Assembly (NCBI RefSeq): GCF_032917945.1
Contig: NZ_CP136624.1
Span: forward strand, 434,001-498,000
Length of the DNA stretch: 64,000 nucleotides
DNA from: Bradyrhizobium sp. sBnM-33
GTDB lineage: Bacteria > Pseudomonadota > Alphaproteobacteria > Rhizobiales > Xanthobacteraceae
Direction of reading: 5' to 3'
The notes under the pieces are model-generated. The model was given only the letters and a program-made list of their open reading frames with translations. It searched no databases and had not been told where the DNA came from. Shown here piece after piece: positions 15,725 through 24,815 of this stretch. Position numbers and translations under genes: made by a program. Within the stretch, counting starts at the first letter, position 1; the number at the start of each line of letters is the position of its first letter.

Positions 15725-16708
15725 TCACGCGTCCCGCGGCCGGCCATGTGGGTTGGGAACTGCCACTTTCCATTTTCCCTGGCGACCGCGCGCGAGGCTG
15801 ACGCTGTCGATGCGGACGTGATCGCCCAGGAAGTCGATGAACGCGCGCACACGGGCGGGCAGGGGACCGCCCTGGCCTAGAAAGACGGCGTGAACATCCT
15901 CGCAGTCACCCGGGTTGAAATCCTCCAGAACAGGCACGAGACGGCCCGCCTCGATATCGGGACCGATATGGAACAGGGCAAGGCGCGCAAGTCCCGCGCC
16001 GCCGAGGGCGAGAAGGCGCGCGGCCTCGCCATCGCTTGCCCGCGCAACAGGTGGCGGTGATAGCGACTCGATGCCTTTGCCCTTGCGAAACGGCCAGCCC
16101 TCGACGATGCGCGAGAAGGTCCAGCCGATGCCTTTATGGCGCGCAAGATCGCCTGGAGTGCGAGGAGCTGCGTGCCGCGCAAGGTAGTCCGGCGATGCCA
16201 CAACGGCCATTCGGCTCGTACCGAGCTTGCGCGCCACGAGGCTCGATTCCCGAAGCGGGCCCACGCGTATGGCGATGTCGGCGCGCTCTTCCAACAGGTC
16301 GATGACCGTGTCCGAGAGCATGATATCGAGCGTGACCTCGGGATTTTGCGCAAGGAACAGAGGCACTAGCGGCATCATGTGACGCATCCCGAACGGGACG
16401 TTGCTATTGACCCGGAGATGGCCGCGGGGACAGGCGCCTGCCGATGCCTCGCGCTCGGCCTCGTCCATATCGGCTAGAATGCGCATGGTCCGGTCGTAAA
16501 AGGCTTGCCCCTCGGGCGTGAGCTGTAGCTTGCGCGTTGAGCGGTTGATGAGGCGTGTGCTGAGCCGCGCTTCGAGCCGCGACACAAGCTTGCTGACGCC
16601 GGAAGGCGTCAGCTTGAACTCGCGCGCCGCCGCAGTGAAACCGCCGAGGTCGACGACCCGCACGAATACTTCCATCTCGGCGGCACGGTTGGTGTCGAAG
16701 CGAGGCAT
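15725..16708 (-). CDS. LysR-family transcriptional regulator
   Basis: A protein of 327 residues with an N-terminal LysR helix-turn-helix (FTAAAREFKLTPSGVSKLVS) and a full effector-binding domain of the CrgA/DmlR branch, whose members often govern efflux or oxidoreductase genes. It is divergent from the MFS exporter. An ATTCAT-N7-ATGAAT palindrome lies just upstream of its ATG. It is probably the regulator of the MFS and aldo/keto reductase pair. The inducer is unknown. Confidence 0.88.
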   Translation of the reverse strand: MPRFDTNRAAEMEVFVRVVDLGGFTAAAREFKLTPSGVSKLVSRLEARLSTRLINRSTRKLQLTPEGQAFYDRTMRILADMDEAEREASAGACPRGHLRVNSNVPFGMRHMMPLVPLFLAQNPEVTLDIMLSDTVIDLLEERADIAIRVGPLRESSLVARKLGTSRMAVVASPDYLARHAAPRTPGDLARHKGIGWTFSRIVEGWPFRKGKGIESLSPPPVARASDGEAARLLALGGAGLARLALFHIGPDIEAGRLVPVLEDFNPGDCEDVHAVFLGQGGPLPARVRAFIDFLGDHVRIDSVSLARGRQGKWKVAVPNPHGRPRDA

Positions 16709-16713
16709 GATGA

Positions 16714-16732
16714 ATTCATCTCATAAATGAAT
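16714..16732. promoter_or_regulatory. LysR-type binding palindrome
   Basis: ATTCAT, seven bases, ATGAAT. The inverted repeat contains a T-N11-A core expected for LysR proteins. It lies six bases upstream of the LysR start and 76 bases upstream of the divergent MFS gene. Confidence 0.6.
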
Positions 16733-16808
16733 GGAATTGTCTCCCTCTAGTTCCAGATGACGCGACGCATCATTATTGGCCGATCACTGCTGATCGGGAG
16801 CCAAAACC

Positions 16809-17990
16809 ATGCCTGTTGCCGTCCTCGCCCTTACCGCTGGCGCCTTCGGCATCGGCACGACCGAGTTCATCATCATGGGTCTGCTGCTACAGGTCGCTGC
16901 CGACATGCAGGTCTCCGTCTCGGCCGCCGGCCTGCTGATTTCCGGCTACGCGCTCGGGGTTTTCGCCGGCGCACCGATCCTGACGCTCGCCACGCGCCGA
17001 ATGCCGAGAAAGGCGGTGCTGCTGGCGTTGATGGCGATCTTCACGCTCGGAAATGCCGCCTGCGCAGTCGCGCCCAGCTATGCCGCGCTGATGGCAGCGC
17101 GCGTTCTGACCTCGCTCGCGCACGGTACCTTCTTCGGCGTCGGATCGGTTGTGGGGACAGGGCTTGTCGCACAAGACAAGCGGGCCTCGGCGATCGCGAT
17201 GATGTTTACGGGCCTGACGGCCGCCACGCTGCTTGGTGTGCCTTTCGGTGCCTGGTTCGGCCTGTCGTTCGGCTGGCGGTCCGCGTTCTGGGCCGTGGCG
17301 GCGATCGGCGTCGTCGCGTTCATCGTGCTTGCCCTGCTGGTGCCGAACCATGTGGGCCGCAACGGCGAGAACACATCGCTGCGCGAAGAGCTGACGGTGC
17401 TCGCGCGGCCGCAGGTGCAGCTCGGGTTGGCTATGACCGTGCTTGGGTTCGCCGGTCTCTTCACGGTATTCACCTATATTCAGCCGATCCTTACCAGGAT
17501 CACCGGATTTTCGGAGGCGGCGGTCTCGCCGATCCTCCTCGTATTCGGCGTCGGGCTATCGATCGGCAACATCGCCGGGGGACGGCTTGCAGATAGTGGC
17601 TTGCCGCGTGCTCTGATCGGAACCCTTGCCGGCCTCGTCATCGTCCTTGTCGTGCTTGCGCTCGCGCTCCCTGCCAAGGCGCCGGCCGTGCTGCTGATCG
17701 GCCTGCTCGGCGCGGCAGCTTTCGCCACGGTCGCGCCGCTCCAGATTCGCGTGATCGAGAAGGCGGGAACGGCCGGGCAGAACCTTGCTTCCAGCCTGAA
17801 CATCGCCGCCTTCAACCTTGGCAACGCGCTAGGCGCCTGGGCTGGCGGCGTGACCATCGATCGCGGTCTCGGCCTCGCCGCCTTGCCAGTAGTCGCAGCG
17901 GTTATCACGGCCCTCGGTCTCGCGCTGGCGTTCTGGAGCCTGCGGCTCGACCGGGTGTCCGCAAGCTCGATCACGTGTCCCGCAGAATAG
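16809..17990 (+). CDS. MFS drug/metabolite exporter
   Basis: A protein of 393 residues with about 12 transmembrane segments. The N-terminus (LTAGAFGIGTTEFIIMGLLL) and the loop after helix 2 (TLATRRMPRKAVLLALM) match the AraJ/YdhP/Cmr branch of major-facilitator exporters (sugar, chloramphenicol or arabinose-polymer exporters). GGGAG precedes the ATG. Downstream lies an aldo/keto reductase 11 bases away, in the same operon. The substrate is not predictable. Confidence 0.88.
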   Translation: MPVAVLALTAGAFGIGTTEFIIMGLLLQVAADMQVSVSAAGLLISGYALGVFAGAPILTLATRRMPRKAVLLALMAIFTLGNAACAVAPSYAALMAARVLTSLAHGTFFGVGSVVGTGLVAQDKRASAIAMMFTGLTAATLLGVPFGAWFGLSFGWRSAFWAVAAIGVVAFIVLALLVPNHVGRNGENTSLREELTVLARPQVQLGLAMTVLGFAGLFTVFTYIQPILTRITGFSEAAVSPILLVFGVGLSIGNIAGGRLADSGLPRALIGTLAGLVIVLVVLALALPAKAPAVLLIGLLGAAAFATVAPLQIRVIEKAGTAGQNLASSLNIAAFNLGNALGAWAGGVTIDRGLGLAALPVVAAVITALGLALAFWSLRLDRVSASSITCPAE

Positions 17991-18001
17991 GAGTGTAGAT
18001 C

Positions 18002-19036
18002 ATGGAATATCGTAATCTCGGTGCCTCGGGCTTGAAGGTGCCGGTCCTCAGCTTCGGCGCGGCCACCTTCGGCGGCCAAGGCCCGCTGTTCTCCGCCTGG
18101 GGCCGCTCGGATGCCGAGGAAGCACGGCGGCTGATCGACATTTGTCTCGACGCCGGCGTTACGCTGTTCGACACTGCCGATGTCTATTCGAACGGCGCGT
18201 CCGAAGAGATACTGGGTGCAGCGATCAAAGGCCGCCGCGACAAACTATTGATCTCGACAAAGACAAGCCTGCCAATGGGTGATGGTCCGTTTGACGCCGG
18301 CTCATCTCGTCACCGCCTGCTCGGCGCCATCGATGCGTCCCTGAGAAGGCTGGGCACGGACTATATCGACCTGCTGCAGCTCCACGCTTTTGATGCGGGT
18401 ACACCCATTGCAGAAGTGCTCTACGCGCTCGACGTGTTGGTGCGTGCCGGCAAGGTGCGCTATGTCGGCGTCTCTAACTTCTCCGGCTGGCAGGTGATTA
18501 AATCACTCGACCTTGCCGAGCGTCACGGCTGGCCGCGCTACGTGGCGCATCAGGTCTACTATTCCCTTGTTGGACGCGACTACGAATGGGAGCTGATGCC
18601 GCTCGGGCTCGATCAGGGCGTGGGTGCTATGGTGTGGAGTCCGCTCGGTTGGGGCCGGCTTACCGGCAAGCTCAGGCGCGGTCAGCCACTGCCGAAAGAC
18701 AGTCGCCTTCACGAGACGGCGCAATGGGGCCCGCCGGTCGAGGGCGAGCGGCTCTATCGCGTGATTGATGTCTTGGACGAAGTCGCGGACGAAACAGGGA
18801 AGAGCGTGCCGCAGATTGCGATCGCCTGGCTCCTGACTCGGCCGACCGTTTGCTCGGTGATCGTCGGCGCCCGGAACGAGGCGCAGCTCCGCGACAATCT
18901 CGGTGCGGTTGGCTGGTCGCTGAGCGAGGAGCAGATTCGGCGGCTGGACGCGGCCAGCGACGTCATGCCGGCCTATCCCTACTATCCGTACCGGACTCAG
19001 GCCGGATTCGCCCGTCTCAATCCCAAGCCCGTGTGA
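18002..19036 (+). CDS. Aldo/keto reductase
   Basis: An NADPH-dependent oxidoreductase of 344 residues. The catalytic tetrad is visible: Asp and Tyr in LFDTADVYSNGASE, Lys in LISTKTS and His in LLQLHAFD. The C-terminal cofactor site includes SVIVGARNEAQLRDNL. AGGAG precedes the ATG. It is co-transcribed with the MFS exporter, which suggests reduction of an aldehyde or ketone linked to export. It is of the length usual for AKR11/AKR12-type enzymes. Confidence 0.88.
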   Translation: MEYRNLGASGLKVPVLSFGAATFGGQGPLFSAWGRSDAEEARRLIDICLDAGVTLFDTADVYSNGASEEILGAAIKGRRDKLLISTKTSLPMGDGPFDAGSSRHRLLGAIDASLRRLGTDYIDLLQLHAFDAGTPIAEVLYALDVLVRAGKVRYVGVSNFSGWQVIKSLDLAERHGWPRYVAHQVYYSLVGRDYEWELMPLGLDQGVGAMVWSPLGWGRLTGKLRRGQPLPKDSRLHETAQWGPPVEGERLYRVIDVLDEVADETGKSVPQIAIAWLLTRPTVCSVIVGARNEAQLRDNLGAVGWSLSEEQIRRLDAASDVMPAYPYYPYRTQAGFARLNPKPV

Positions 19037-19137
19037 CAAGCCCATATGAACTGTTCGCGATCTTGACGACGGTCCGGTCCGATCGATCACAGGCCGAGCC
19101 GGCATCTCGATCCGCCGCGATCGGGCCGTTCTGCCGT

Positions 19138-19383
19138 TCAGCAAAAATCTTCCACGAAGGAGCGCCCCCGCGGCGCGGGCCGCGACGAGAGCGTCGGCTT
19201 CGGCACTTCCGGGACGATCGTGATGGTCCACGCCGCCGGAACGCTCGACTTGTTTTCCACGATCGAGCGGACGTGGCCGGTGACCGCCGATCCGGCCGAA
19301 CGCACGGTTGCAGTCCTGCCATTGAACTGGGCGATACGGAAACGCCGCACTTCTTTCTGATCGCTCGTTTCAAACGTGAACAT
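19138..19383 (-). CDS. Small hypothetical protein
   Basis: A protein of 81 residues starting MFTFETSDQKEVRRFRIAQF with AGGGAG upstream at 19383. It is predicted as a short beta-rich domain (RTATVRSAGSAVTGHVRSIV) followed by a Pro/Arg tail. No family is recognised. It lies on the same strand as, and upstream of, the end of the CheY-like gene's neighbourhood, but 105 bases separate them. Confidence 0.5.
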   Translation of the reverse strand: MFTFETSDQKEVRRFRIAQFNGRTATVRSAGSAVTGHVRSIVENKSSVPAAWTITIVPEVPKPTLSSRPAPRGRSFVEDFC

Positions 19384-19488
19384 GAGGGCACTCCCTTGGT
19401 CCACGCAACTATCCTCAGTCAACGTTATCCGGAGGTGAATATCTCAAACCGTAGAAGTACGGCTAACCGCGCGCCTTTCGGGATGACG

Positions 19489-19881
19489 TCAGCCGGCTGC
19501 GTCGGGAAACACCGCTTCCATCTTGGTCTTGAGCGTTGCGGCGTTGAACGGCTTGACGATGTAATTGTTGACGCCGGCCTTCTTCGCGGCGATCACGTTT
19601 TCGGTCTTGGATTCCGCGGTGATCATGATGAAGGGCGTCTTGGAGAATTCCGGGCTGGCGCGGACTTCCCTAAGCAGGTCGTAGCCGGTCATCGGCTCCA
19701 TGTTCCAGTCGGAGATCACGAGGCCGTATCGCTTGCTCTGCATCTTGGCGAGCGCAGCCGATCCATCGCTGGCCTCGTCGACATTCTCGAATCCGAGCTG
19801 CTTGAGAAGGTTGCGGATAATGCGGATCATGGTGCTGTAGTCATCGACCACCAGGATCGGCATCGACAGGTCAAAAGCCAT
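19489..19881 (-). CDS. cheY: CheY-type response regulator
   Basis: A single receiver domain of 130 residues: the acidic pocket in ILVVDDYSTM, phospho-Asp in LVISDWNMEPMTG, Thr in IMITAES and Lys in YIVKPF. The GFENVDEASDG segment and the EPM loop are typical of CheY proteins that bind the flagellar switch. It starts at ATG 19881; the frame upstream is not protein-like. It is unlinked in transcription to the che cluster 5 kb away, so the strain has at least two CheY copies (the other at 28081). Which copy is the main motor regulator is open. Confidence 0.88.
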   Translation of the reverse strand: MAFDLSMPILVVDDYSTMIRIIRNLLKQLGFENVDEASDGSAALAKMQSKRYGLVISDWNMEPMTGYDLLREVRASPEFSKTPFIMITAESKTENVIAAKKAGVNNYIVKPFNAATLKTKMEAVFPDAAG

Positions 19882-20150
19882 GTTCGTACTCCGCGCAAAC
19901 AGTATGCCGCCGAACACAGGTGAATGCGCGTTGCACGCGAAAGAGTCTCGAACCCGCACCCGTCAGCACCGTCACAATTATCAGGGCTCGTTGAACAGCG
20001 CGTTAATCGCCTGCGGGCTGAAACGCCGCGGAAGCCGCGATTGGCCGTAGTAATACGGTGAGGTCGGGGGCCGTCGCAATCTTCGCGCGTAACGGCGGTG
20101 CGATGCGTATCGCAGATCGGGCTGCGGCCGTGGTCGACCGCAGCAAGCGA

Positions 20151-20876
20151 CTAAGCAGCCGCGCTGTGGATGCGCGGATGCAGCAGCCTCGTGTACTGCG
20201 CCTTAACCGTCGCGTAGCATTCGCAGGACGTCTTGATCAGGCCGTCCACGTTGGTGATTTCGATATGCCCCCGGCTGTAGTGGATGAAGTCCGCCTGCTG
20301 CAGCGTATGGGCCACCAGCGAAACGCTGTTGCGGCGTGCGCCGATCATCTGGGCCATCGCTTCCTGGGTCAGGACCAGCTTGTCGCTGCCGGAGAGGTCG
20401 CGTGTATGCAACAGGCACCGCGCCAGCCGGGATTCCACCGTATGCGAGGCATTGCAGCCGGCGGTCTGCTGGATTTGCGCATAGACGGCGAGGCCATGCC
20501 GCGCCAGTGCGGTACGCAACGTTGCGCTCTGGTCAGCGGCAACACGAAGCTGGTCGAGATCGATCGTCGAGGCGGCGCCCGGCACCAGCACCACGGCGGT
20601 GTTCAACGCCACGGGGTCGCCGAGGGCAGCGAATGCACCGAAGATGCTGTCGCGGCCGATCATCGCGATCTGGACGTGCTCGCCGCGCGCCAGCTTCACG
20701 ACCAGCGAGATGACGCCCTTGTGCGGAAGATACGCACGCTTGAGCGTTTCGTCGACTTCGACCAGCACCATGTCCTGGCTGAGATCGGCGGCGCGCAGAT
20801 GCGGGCGGATCAATTCGAAATCGTCCGCGGTCAGCGAGGACAGAAATCCATTCGGAGAACGAGGGGCTGAATCCAA
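20151..20876 (-). CDS. Crp/Fnr-family transcriptional regulator
   Basis: A protein of 241 residues with an N-terminal cyclic-nucleotide-fold domain (VVKLARGEHVQIAMIGRDSI) and a C-terminal winged helix-turn-helix (LTQEAMAQMIGARRNSVSLV). It lacks the Cys cluster of oxygen-sensing Fnr and the Arg/Ser cAMP pocket is not obvious. It is therefore a rhizobial Crp-like regulator with unknown ligand. TTG at 20876 is chosen because AGGAG stands six bases upstream; the 42-residue upstream extension is Cys-rich and unlike the family. Confidence 0.8.
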   Translation of the reverse strand: MDSAPRSPNGFLSSLTADDFELIRPHLRAADLSQDMVLVEVDETLKRAYLPHKGVISLVVKLARGEHVQIAMIGRDSIFGAFAALGDPVALNTAVVLVPGAASTIDLDQLRVAADQSATLRTALARHGLAVYAQIQQTAGCNASHTVESRLARCLLHTRDLSGSDKLVLTQEAMAQMIGARRNSVSLVAHTLQQADFIHYSRGHIEITNVDGLIKTSCECYATVKAQYTRLLHPRIHSAAA

Positions 20877-21494
20877 AGCAGTCTCCTGCCTTACGGCCAA
20901 GCCGGTCTCTGGCGTCTGCTGCGTACAGTCCGAACTGCAGGATGATCCTTGCACATTATATTGGCAAGAAAAACTGACAAAATGGACGCAGACAATCGGC
21001 ATCGATCAGCGCCTGTCGTCGCGAGCACCTGCAAGTGACAAGGAAGTCCCGATCAACCGTCGCGACTTCCGTGCTCTGTCGCTCCGAAAATCGCGGGCCA
21101 TCGTCGATCCGCGTTGTCGGGCAACCGTAGATTGATGGCGCCGATCGGGTCAGATGGGCTTTGACCCGCTCCGACGCTTCGCGATTTAAGCGGCGCCGGC
21201 ATTACATGCGAAAATCGACGCGCGGTTGCTGCTTGCATCGGGCGGATCTGAACCGAAGCAGCGACGGCGCGACCTGTCGTGTGGGCAGCCCGAGTACAAT
21301 TCCCAATTCGATCAGCCAGGTCGTGGAACCGGGCTTATACACTGTACAGGGCAGACAGGGTGGCCTGCTTACGGCGGAAATGGGTTGGCGCACTGATTCG
21401 CAAGATAAAGCTGCCCCACGATCAGCCGAGAGGTTCCTTTTGTGGAACCGCCCGGCCGGGTGGCCGGAGCGTGTCCTACCTTCCGGGGGCTGAC
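20877..21494. other. Divergent intergenic region
   Basis: About 620 bases between the Crp-type regulator and the receiver gene. A hairpin (CGGGTCA, 21146-21152, with TGACCCG, 21162-21168) is visible. No ORF looks real in any frame and no RNA gene was recognised. It presumably contains both promoters. Confidence 0.4.
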
Positions 21495-21911
21495 ATGACA
21501 CGTGTTCTCATCGTCGATGACGATCCCATGGTCTGCGCGGCCATCGAGATCTATCTCGAGCGTCACGGCTTTGAGGTGACGGTAGCCGATGGTGGCGAAG
21601 CCGGGCTTCGCGCGCTGGAAGACTCCGGCTACGACCTGATGCTCGTCGATATCTTCATGCCGCACATGCGCGGCTTCGAATCGATCAGGATTTTCCACGA
21701 GCGCGCCCCGACGATCCCGCTCGTTGCGATGTCGGGATACGCCTTTGCCAATCTCGACTCGCCGGCGCCGGACTTCCTGCGCATGGCGCTCGAGCTCGGT
21801 GCCGCGCGCTGCCTACGCAAGCCGTTCACGCCGGGGGCGCTCCTGGCGGTCGTCAACGAGTGTCTTGCCGAAGCCCGCTCACGTTTCAGCGGCATCGTCC
21901 AGTCGAACTAG
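21495..21911 (+). CDS. Single-domain response regulator
   Basis: A receiver of 138 residues: VLIVDDDPMVCAAI, phospho-Asp in MLVDIFMPHMRG, Thr/Ser in VAMSGYAF and Lys in LRKPFTP. There is an insertion around residues 90-100 (NLDSPAPDFLRMALELGA) not found in plain CheY. A closely similar insert occurs in the receiver at 46484. GGGGG precedes the ATG. No output domain or partner kinase is adjacent, so it is probably a phosphotransfer sink or signal relay. Confidence 0.85.
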   Translation: MTRVLIVDDDPMVCAAIEIYLERHGFEVTVADGGEAGLRALEDSGYDLMLVDIFMPHMRGFESIRIFHERAPTIPLVAMSGYAFANLDSPAPDFLRMALELGAARCLRKPFTPGALLAVVNECLAEARSRFSGIVQSN

Positions 21912-22263
21912 CGACTGGCGAATACGGCGCCTTCTCGATGTGAATGTTTGGTTCTGGCCCCTGGCGGCTGAAGCGCGCAGCCGCCGAGCCCGGCATAATC
22001 GTTCGACCATGCAGCACCGAAGGTGAGAATCCGGCGCCGCCGTCCCGCGACGAGATCGCGGCACGCACCGGAAAGATTTGCGAGCCGCGGTCATGGCCAC
22101 TTAACCGTGTTTTTACGGTTTGCTGCTTAGGTCAGCTTTAACCATTGGCAGTTCAGTGTCCGATTGCTGCAAATCAGAGCCGTCAAGTTGAGGCATTGTT
22201 AAATCTCGCTCTGTATTGCTGGCATGGCCAAAGAAATGGCTTCGAAACCAGAAGGAAATAGAC
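21912..22263. other. Intergenic region upstream of flagellin
   Basis: Contains a GC-rich hairpin (GGCGGCTG 21963-21970, loop of seven, CAGCCGCC 21978-21985) about 50 bases after the receiver gene, then the flagellin leader. I looked for a sigma-54 GG-N10-GC box and did not find a convincing one. AGAAGG precedes the flagellin ATG. Confidence 0.45.
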
Positions 22264-24513
22264 ATGTCAGGCATTGTCCTCTCCGCGTCGGTTCGTCAGA
22301 ACCTCCTCTCCCTCCAGTCGACCGCTGATCTGCTCGCCACCACGCAGAACCGCCTTGCCACCGGCAAGAAAGTCAACACGGCTCTCGACAACCCCACCAA
22401 CTTCTTCACCGCGCAGTCGCTCGATTCGCGCGCCGGTGACATCAACAACCTCCTCGATGGCATCGGTAACGGCGTGCAGGTGCTGCAGGCCGCCAACACC
22501 GGCATCACCTCGCTACAGAAGCTGGTCGATACCGCGAAGTCGATCGCCAACCAGGCGCTGCAGAGCGCGGTCGGCTACTCCACCAAATCGAACGTCTCCA
22601 CCACGATCACCGGCGCCACCGCCGCTGACCTGCGCGGCACCACGAGCTACACCAGCGCGACCGCGAGCAGCAACGTGCTCTACACCGGTGCGGCTGGCGG
22701 CGCGACGGCGGCAACCGCCACGACCGCACTCGGCGGCGTTTCCGGCGCTGCTACCGGCACGGCGAAGAACGACAACTCGGCGGCTGCCATCACAAACGCC
22801 ACGCTGATCTATGGCGCCGCCAGTGCGTTGACCACGCAGGCTACCACCAAGTTCGTTGACGGTGACGTGCTCACCGTGAACGGCAAGACCATCACCTTCA
22901 CGTCAGCCGCGACCCCAGCCAATACGGCGGTTCCGGCCGGTTCGGGCCTGAGCGGCAACGTCGTCAACGACGGCAGCGGCAACTCGACGGTCTACCTGAA
23001 CGCGGCCACCACGGTGGGCGACGTGCTTCAGGCAATCGATCTTGCCAGCGGCGTCCGGTCCGCCGTGAACAGCGGCGGCAACGCGACGGTCACCAGCCCT
23101 GCCTCGGGCCAGACTGCTTCGTCGATCACCGCCGGCGCGATCTCGCTGCAGAGTTCGACCGGTGCCGATCTCTCGGTCAGCGGCAAGGCTGATATTCTCA
23201 ACGCACTCGGCCTCACACCGGCGACCGGCTCGGGCACGGCCACCGTTACGGCGACCCGCACGACCGGCACCGGCACGCTCGGCTCACTGCTGCAGACCGG
23301 TTCGTCGCTCTATGTCAACGGCCACACCATCACCTTCGCCGCCGGCGCTACTCCGGCTGCAGCGAACGTCCCGACTGGCTCGGGCGTGAGCGGCAACGTC
23401 GTCACCGACGGCAACGGAAACTCGACCGTCTACATCCAGTCCGCTACGATTGCCGACCTGCTCAAGGCCGTCGACCTGGCAACTGGCGTGCAGACCGCCA
23501 CGAACGCGAGCGGCGCGGCTACTTTGGCCACCGCTTCCGGTCAGGTTGCCTCATCGATCGCCACCAACGGCACGCTGAAGATTTCGACCGGCACCAGCCA
23601 GGATCTTGCGATCACCGGCACCGGCAACGCGTTGAGCGCGCTTGGCCTTGGCGGCAACACCGGCACCGACAATTCGTTCACGGCGGCCCGCACTTCCGCG
23701 GCCGGCGGCATCAACGGAAAGACCTTGACCTTCTCCTCCTTCAATGGCGGCACGGCGGTCAACGTCACCTTCGGCGACGGCACCAACGGCACGGTCAAGA
23801 CCCTCGATCAGTTGAACTCGGCGTTGCAGGCCAACAACTTGATCGCCACGCTCGACTCTGCGGGCAAGCTCACGATCTCGGCGGCTAACGACTATGCGTC
23901 GTCGACGCTCGGATCGTCGGTCTCCGGCGGCGCGATCGGCGGCACGGCGACGGCTGTCCTGTCCTTCACCAACGCAGTGGATCCTGTCGCCGATGTGCAG
24001 GCCCAGAACACCCGCGCCACTTTGGTGAACCAGTTCAACGGCATCCTGGCCCAGATCACCACCACTGCGCAGGACGCGTCGTTCAACGGCGTCAACCTGC
24101 TCAGCGGCGATCAGCTCAAGCTGACGTTCAACGAAACCGGCAAGTCGACCCTGAGCATCACCGGCGTCAACTTTGATGCCGCCGGTCTCGGCCTGGCGAA
24201 CCTGACCAGCGGCGTCGACTTCATCGACAACGCCGCCACCAACAGGGTTATTGCCGACCTGAGCAGCGCCTCGACCCAGCTGCGCACGCAGGCTTCTACC
24301 CTCGGTTCGAACCTGTCGATCGTGCAGATCCGTCAGGACTTCTCGAAGAACCTGATCAACGTGCTGCAGACCGGCTCGTCGAACCTGACACTGGCCGACA
24401 CCAACGAGGAAGCGGCGAACAGCCAGGCGCTGTCGACCCGCCAGTCGATCGCGGTGTCCGCGCTGGCGCTGGCCAACCAGAGCCAGCAGAGCGTGCTGCA
24501 GCTGCTCCGCTAA
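22264..24513 (+). CDS. Flagellin
   Basis: A flagellin of 749 residues, long for the family. The N-terminal D0/D1 helices (LSASVRQNLLSLQSTADLLA, LATGKKVNTALDNPTNFFTA) and the C-terminal helices (DTNEEAANSQALSTRQSIAV, then LQLLR at the end) are intact, so it can polymerise. The central, surface-exposed part (residues 120-600) is Ala/Gly/Thr-rich and carries two copies of a module of about 120 residues, followed by a third, shorter strand-rich segment. The start is at ATG 22264 after AGAAGG. A strong terminator follows, so it is monocistronic. Filament glycosylation is plausible given the Ser/Thr-rich surface, but this is inference. Confidence 0.93.
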   Translation: MSGIVLSASVRQNLLSLQSTADLLATTQNRLATGKKVNTALDNPTNFFTAQSLDSRAGDINNLLDGIGNGVQVLQAANTGITSLQKLVDTAKSIANQALQSAVGYSTKSNVSTTITGATAADLRGTTSYTSATASSNVLYTGAAGGATAATATTALGGVSGAATGTAKNDNSAAAITNATLIYGAASALTTQATTKFVDGDVLTVNGKTITFTSAATPANTAVPAGSGLSGNVVNDGSGNSTVYLNAATTVGDVLQAIDLASGVRSAVNSGGNATVTSPASGQTASSITAGAISLQSSTGADLSVSGKADILNALGLTPATGSGTATVTATRTTGTGTLGSLLQTGSSLYVNGHTITFAAGATPAAANVPTGSGVSGNVVTDGNGNSTVYIQSATIADLLKAVDLATGVQTATNASGAATLATASGQVASSIATNGTLKISTGTSQDLAITGTGNALSALGLGGNTGTDNSFTAARTSAAGGINGKTLTFSSFNGGTAVNVTFGDGTNGTVKTLDQLNSALQANNLIATLDSAGKLTISAANDYASSTLGSSVSGGAIGGTATAVLSFTNAVDPVADVQAQNTRATLVNQFNGILAQITTTAQDASFNGVNLLSGDQLKLTFNETGKSTLSITGVNFDAAGLGLANLTSGVDFIDNAATNRVIADLSSASTQLRTQASTLGSNLSIVQIRQDFSKNLINVLQTGSSNLTLADTNEEAANSQALSTRQSIAVSALALANQSQQSVLQLLR
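22855..23650 (+). repeat. Tandem module inside the flagellin gene
   Basis: Two protein-level repeats, about 22855-23213 and 23287-23650. Both contain VNGKTITF/VNGHTITF, then GSGLSGNVVNDGSGNSTVY versus GSGVSGNVVTDGNGNSTVY, a helix (GDVLQAIDLASGV versus ADLLKAVDLATGV) and an LNALGL/LSALGL ending. They resemble flagellin IN-type modules of the hypervariable domain. The copies have diverged in many positions, so the duplication is not recent. Confidence 0.8.
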
Positions 24514-24533
24514 TAAGCGCCAAATACAAGATC

Positions 24534-24564
24534 AAAACGGCGGGGATCTCCCCGCCGTTTTTTT
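24534..24564 (+). terminator. Intrinsic terminator after flagellin
   Basis: A perfect 12-bp stem AAAACGGCGGGG/CCCCGCCGTTTT (24534-24545 and 24550-24561) with a 4-base loop and a run of seven T. It lies 20 bases after the flagellin stop. The remaining 250 bases to cheA contain no gene I would accept. Confidence 0.9.
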
Positions 24565-24815
24565 ATTGTGAACTCGACTCTCACCGCGCTGTTTTCAACA
24601 TCCCATCCGGGAAGCGCAGTCCGCTCGCCGTCGAATCTTTCAAATTTCGTCAATCGCGTCTCGGCCGCGATCTTCGACTCGCCGCTGCGACCGGCTCATC
24701 ACGACATTGTTCACCATATCCGTATTAGCACGGACGGTGAAATTAACGTAGCCGTGAAATCCGCAGGGCTATTTTGGAGAAGACCAGTATCTGAATTTTA
24801 AAAAGGCGTGCTCGC

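Noticed and set aside
21912..22263. Sigma-54 promoter for flagellin
   Set aside because: TTGGCA and TTGC elements occur but the GG to GC distance is not the required ten bases.
24568..24801. Open frame of 77 codons between flagellin terminator and cheA
   Set aside because: GTG start directly at the terminator T-run, no ribosome-binding site and random-looking composition; this is the cheA promoter region.
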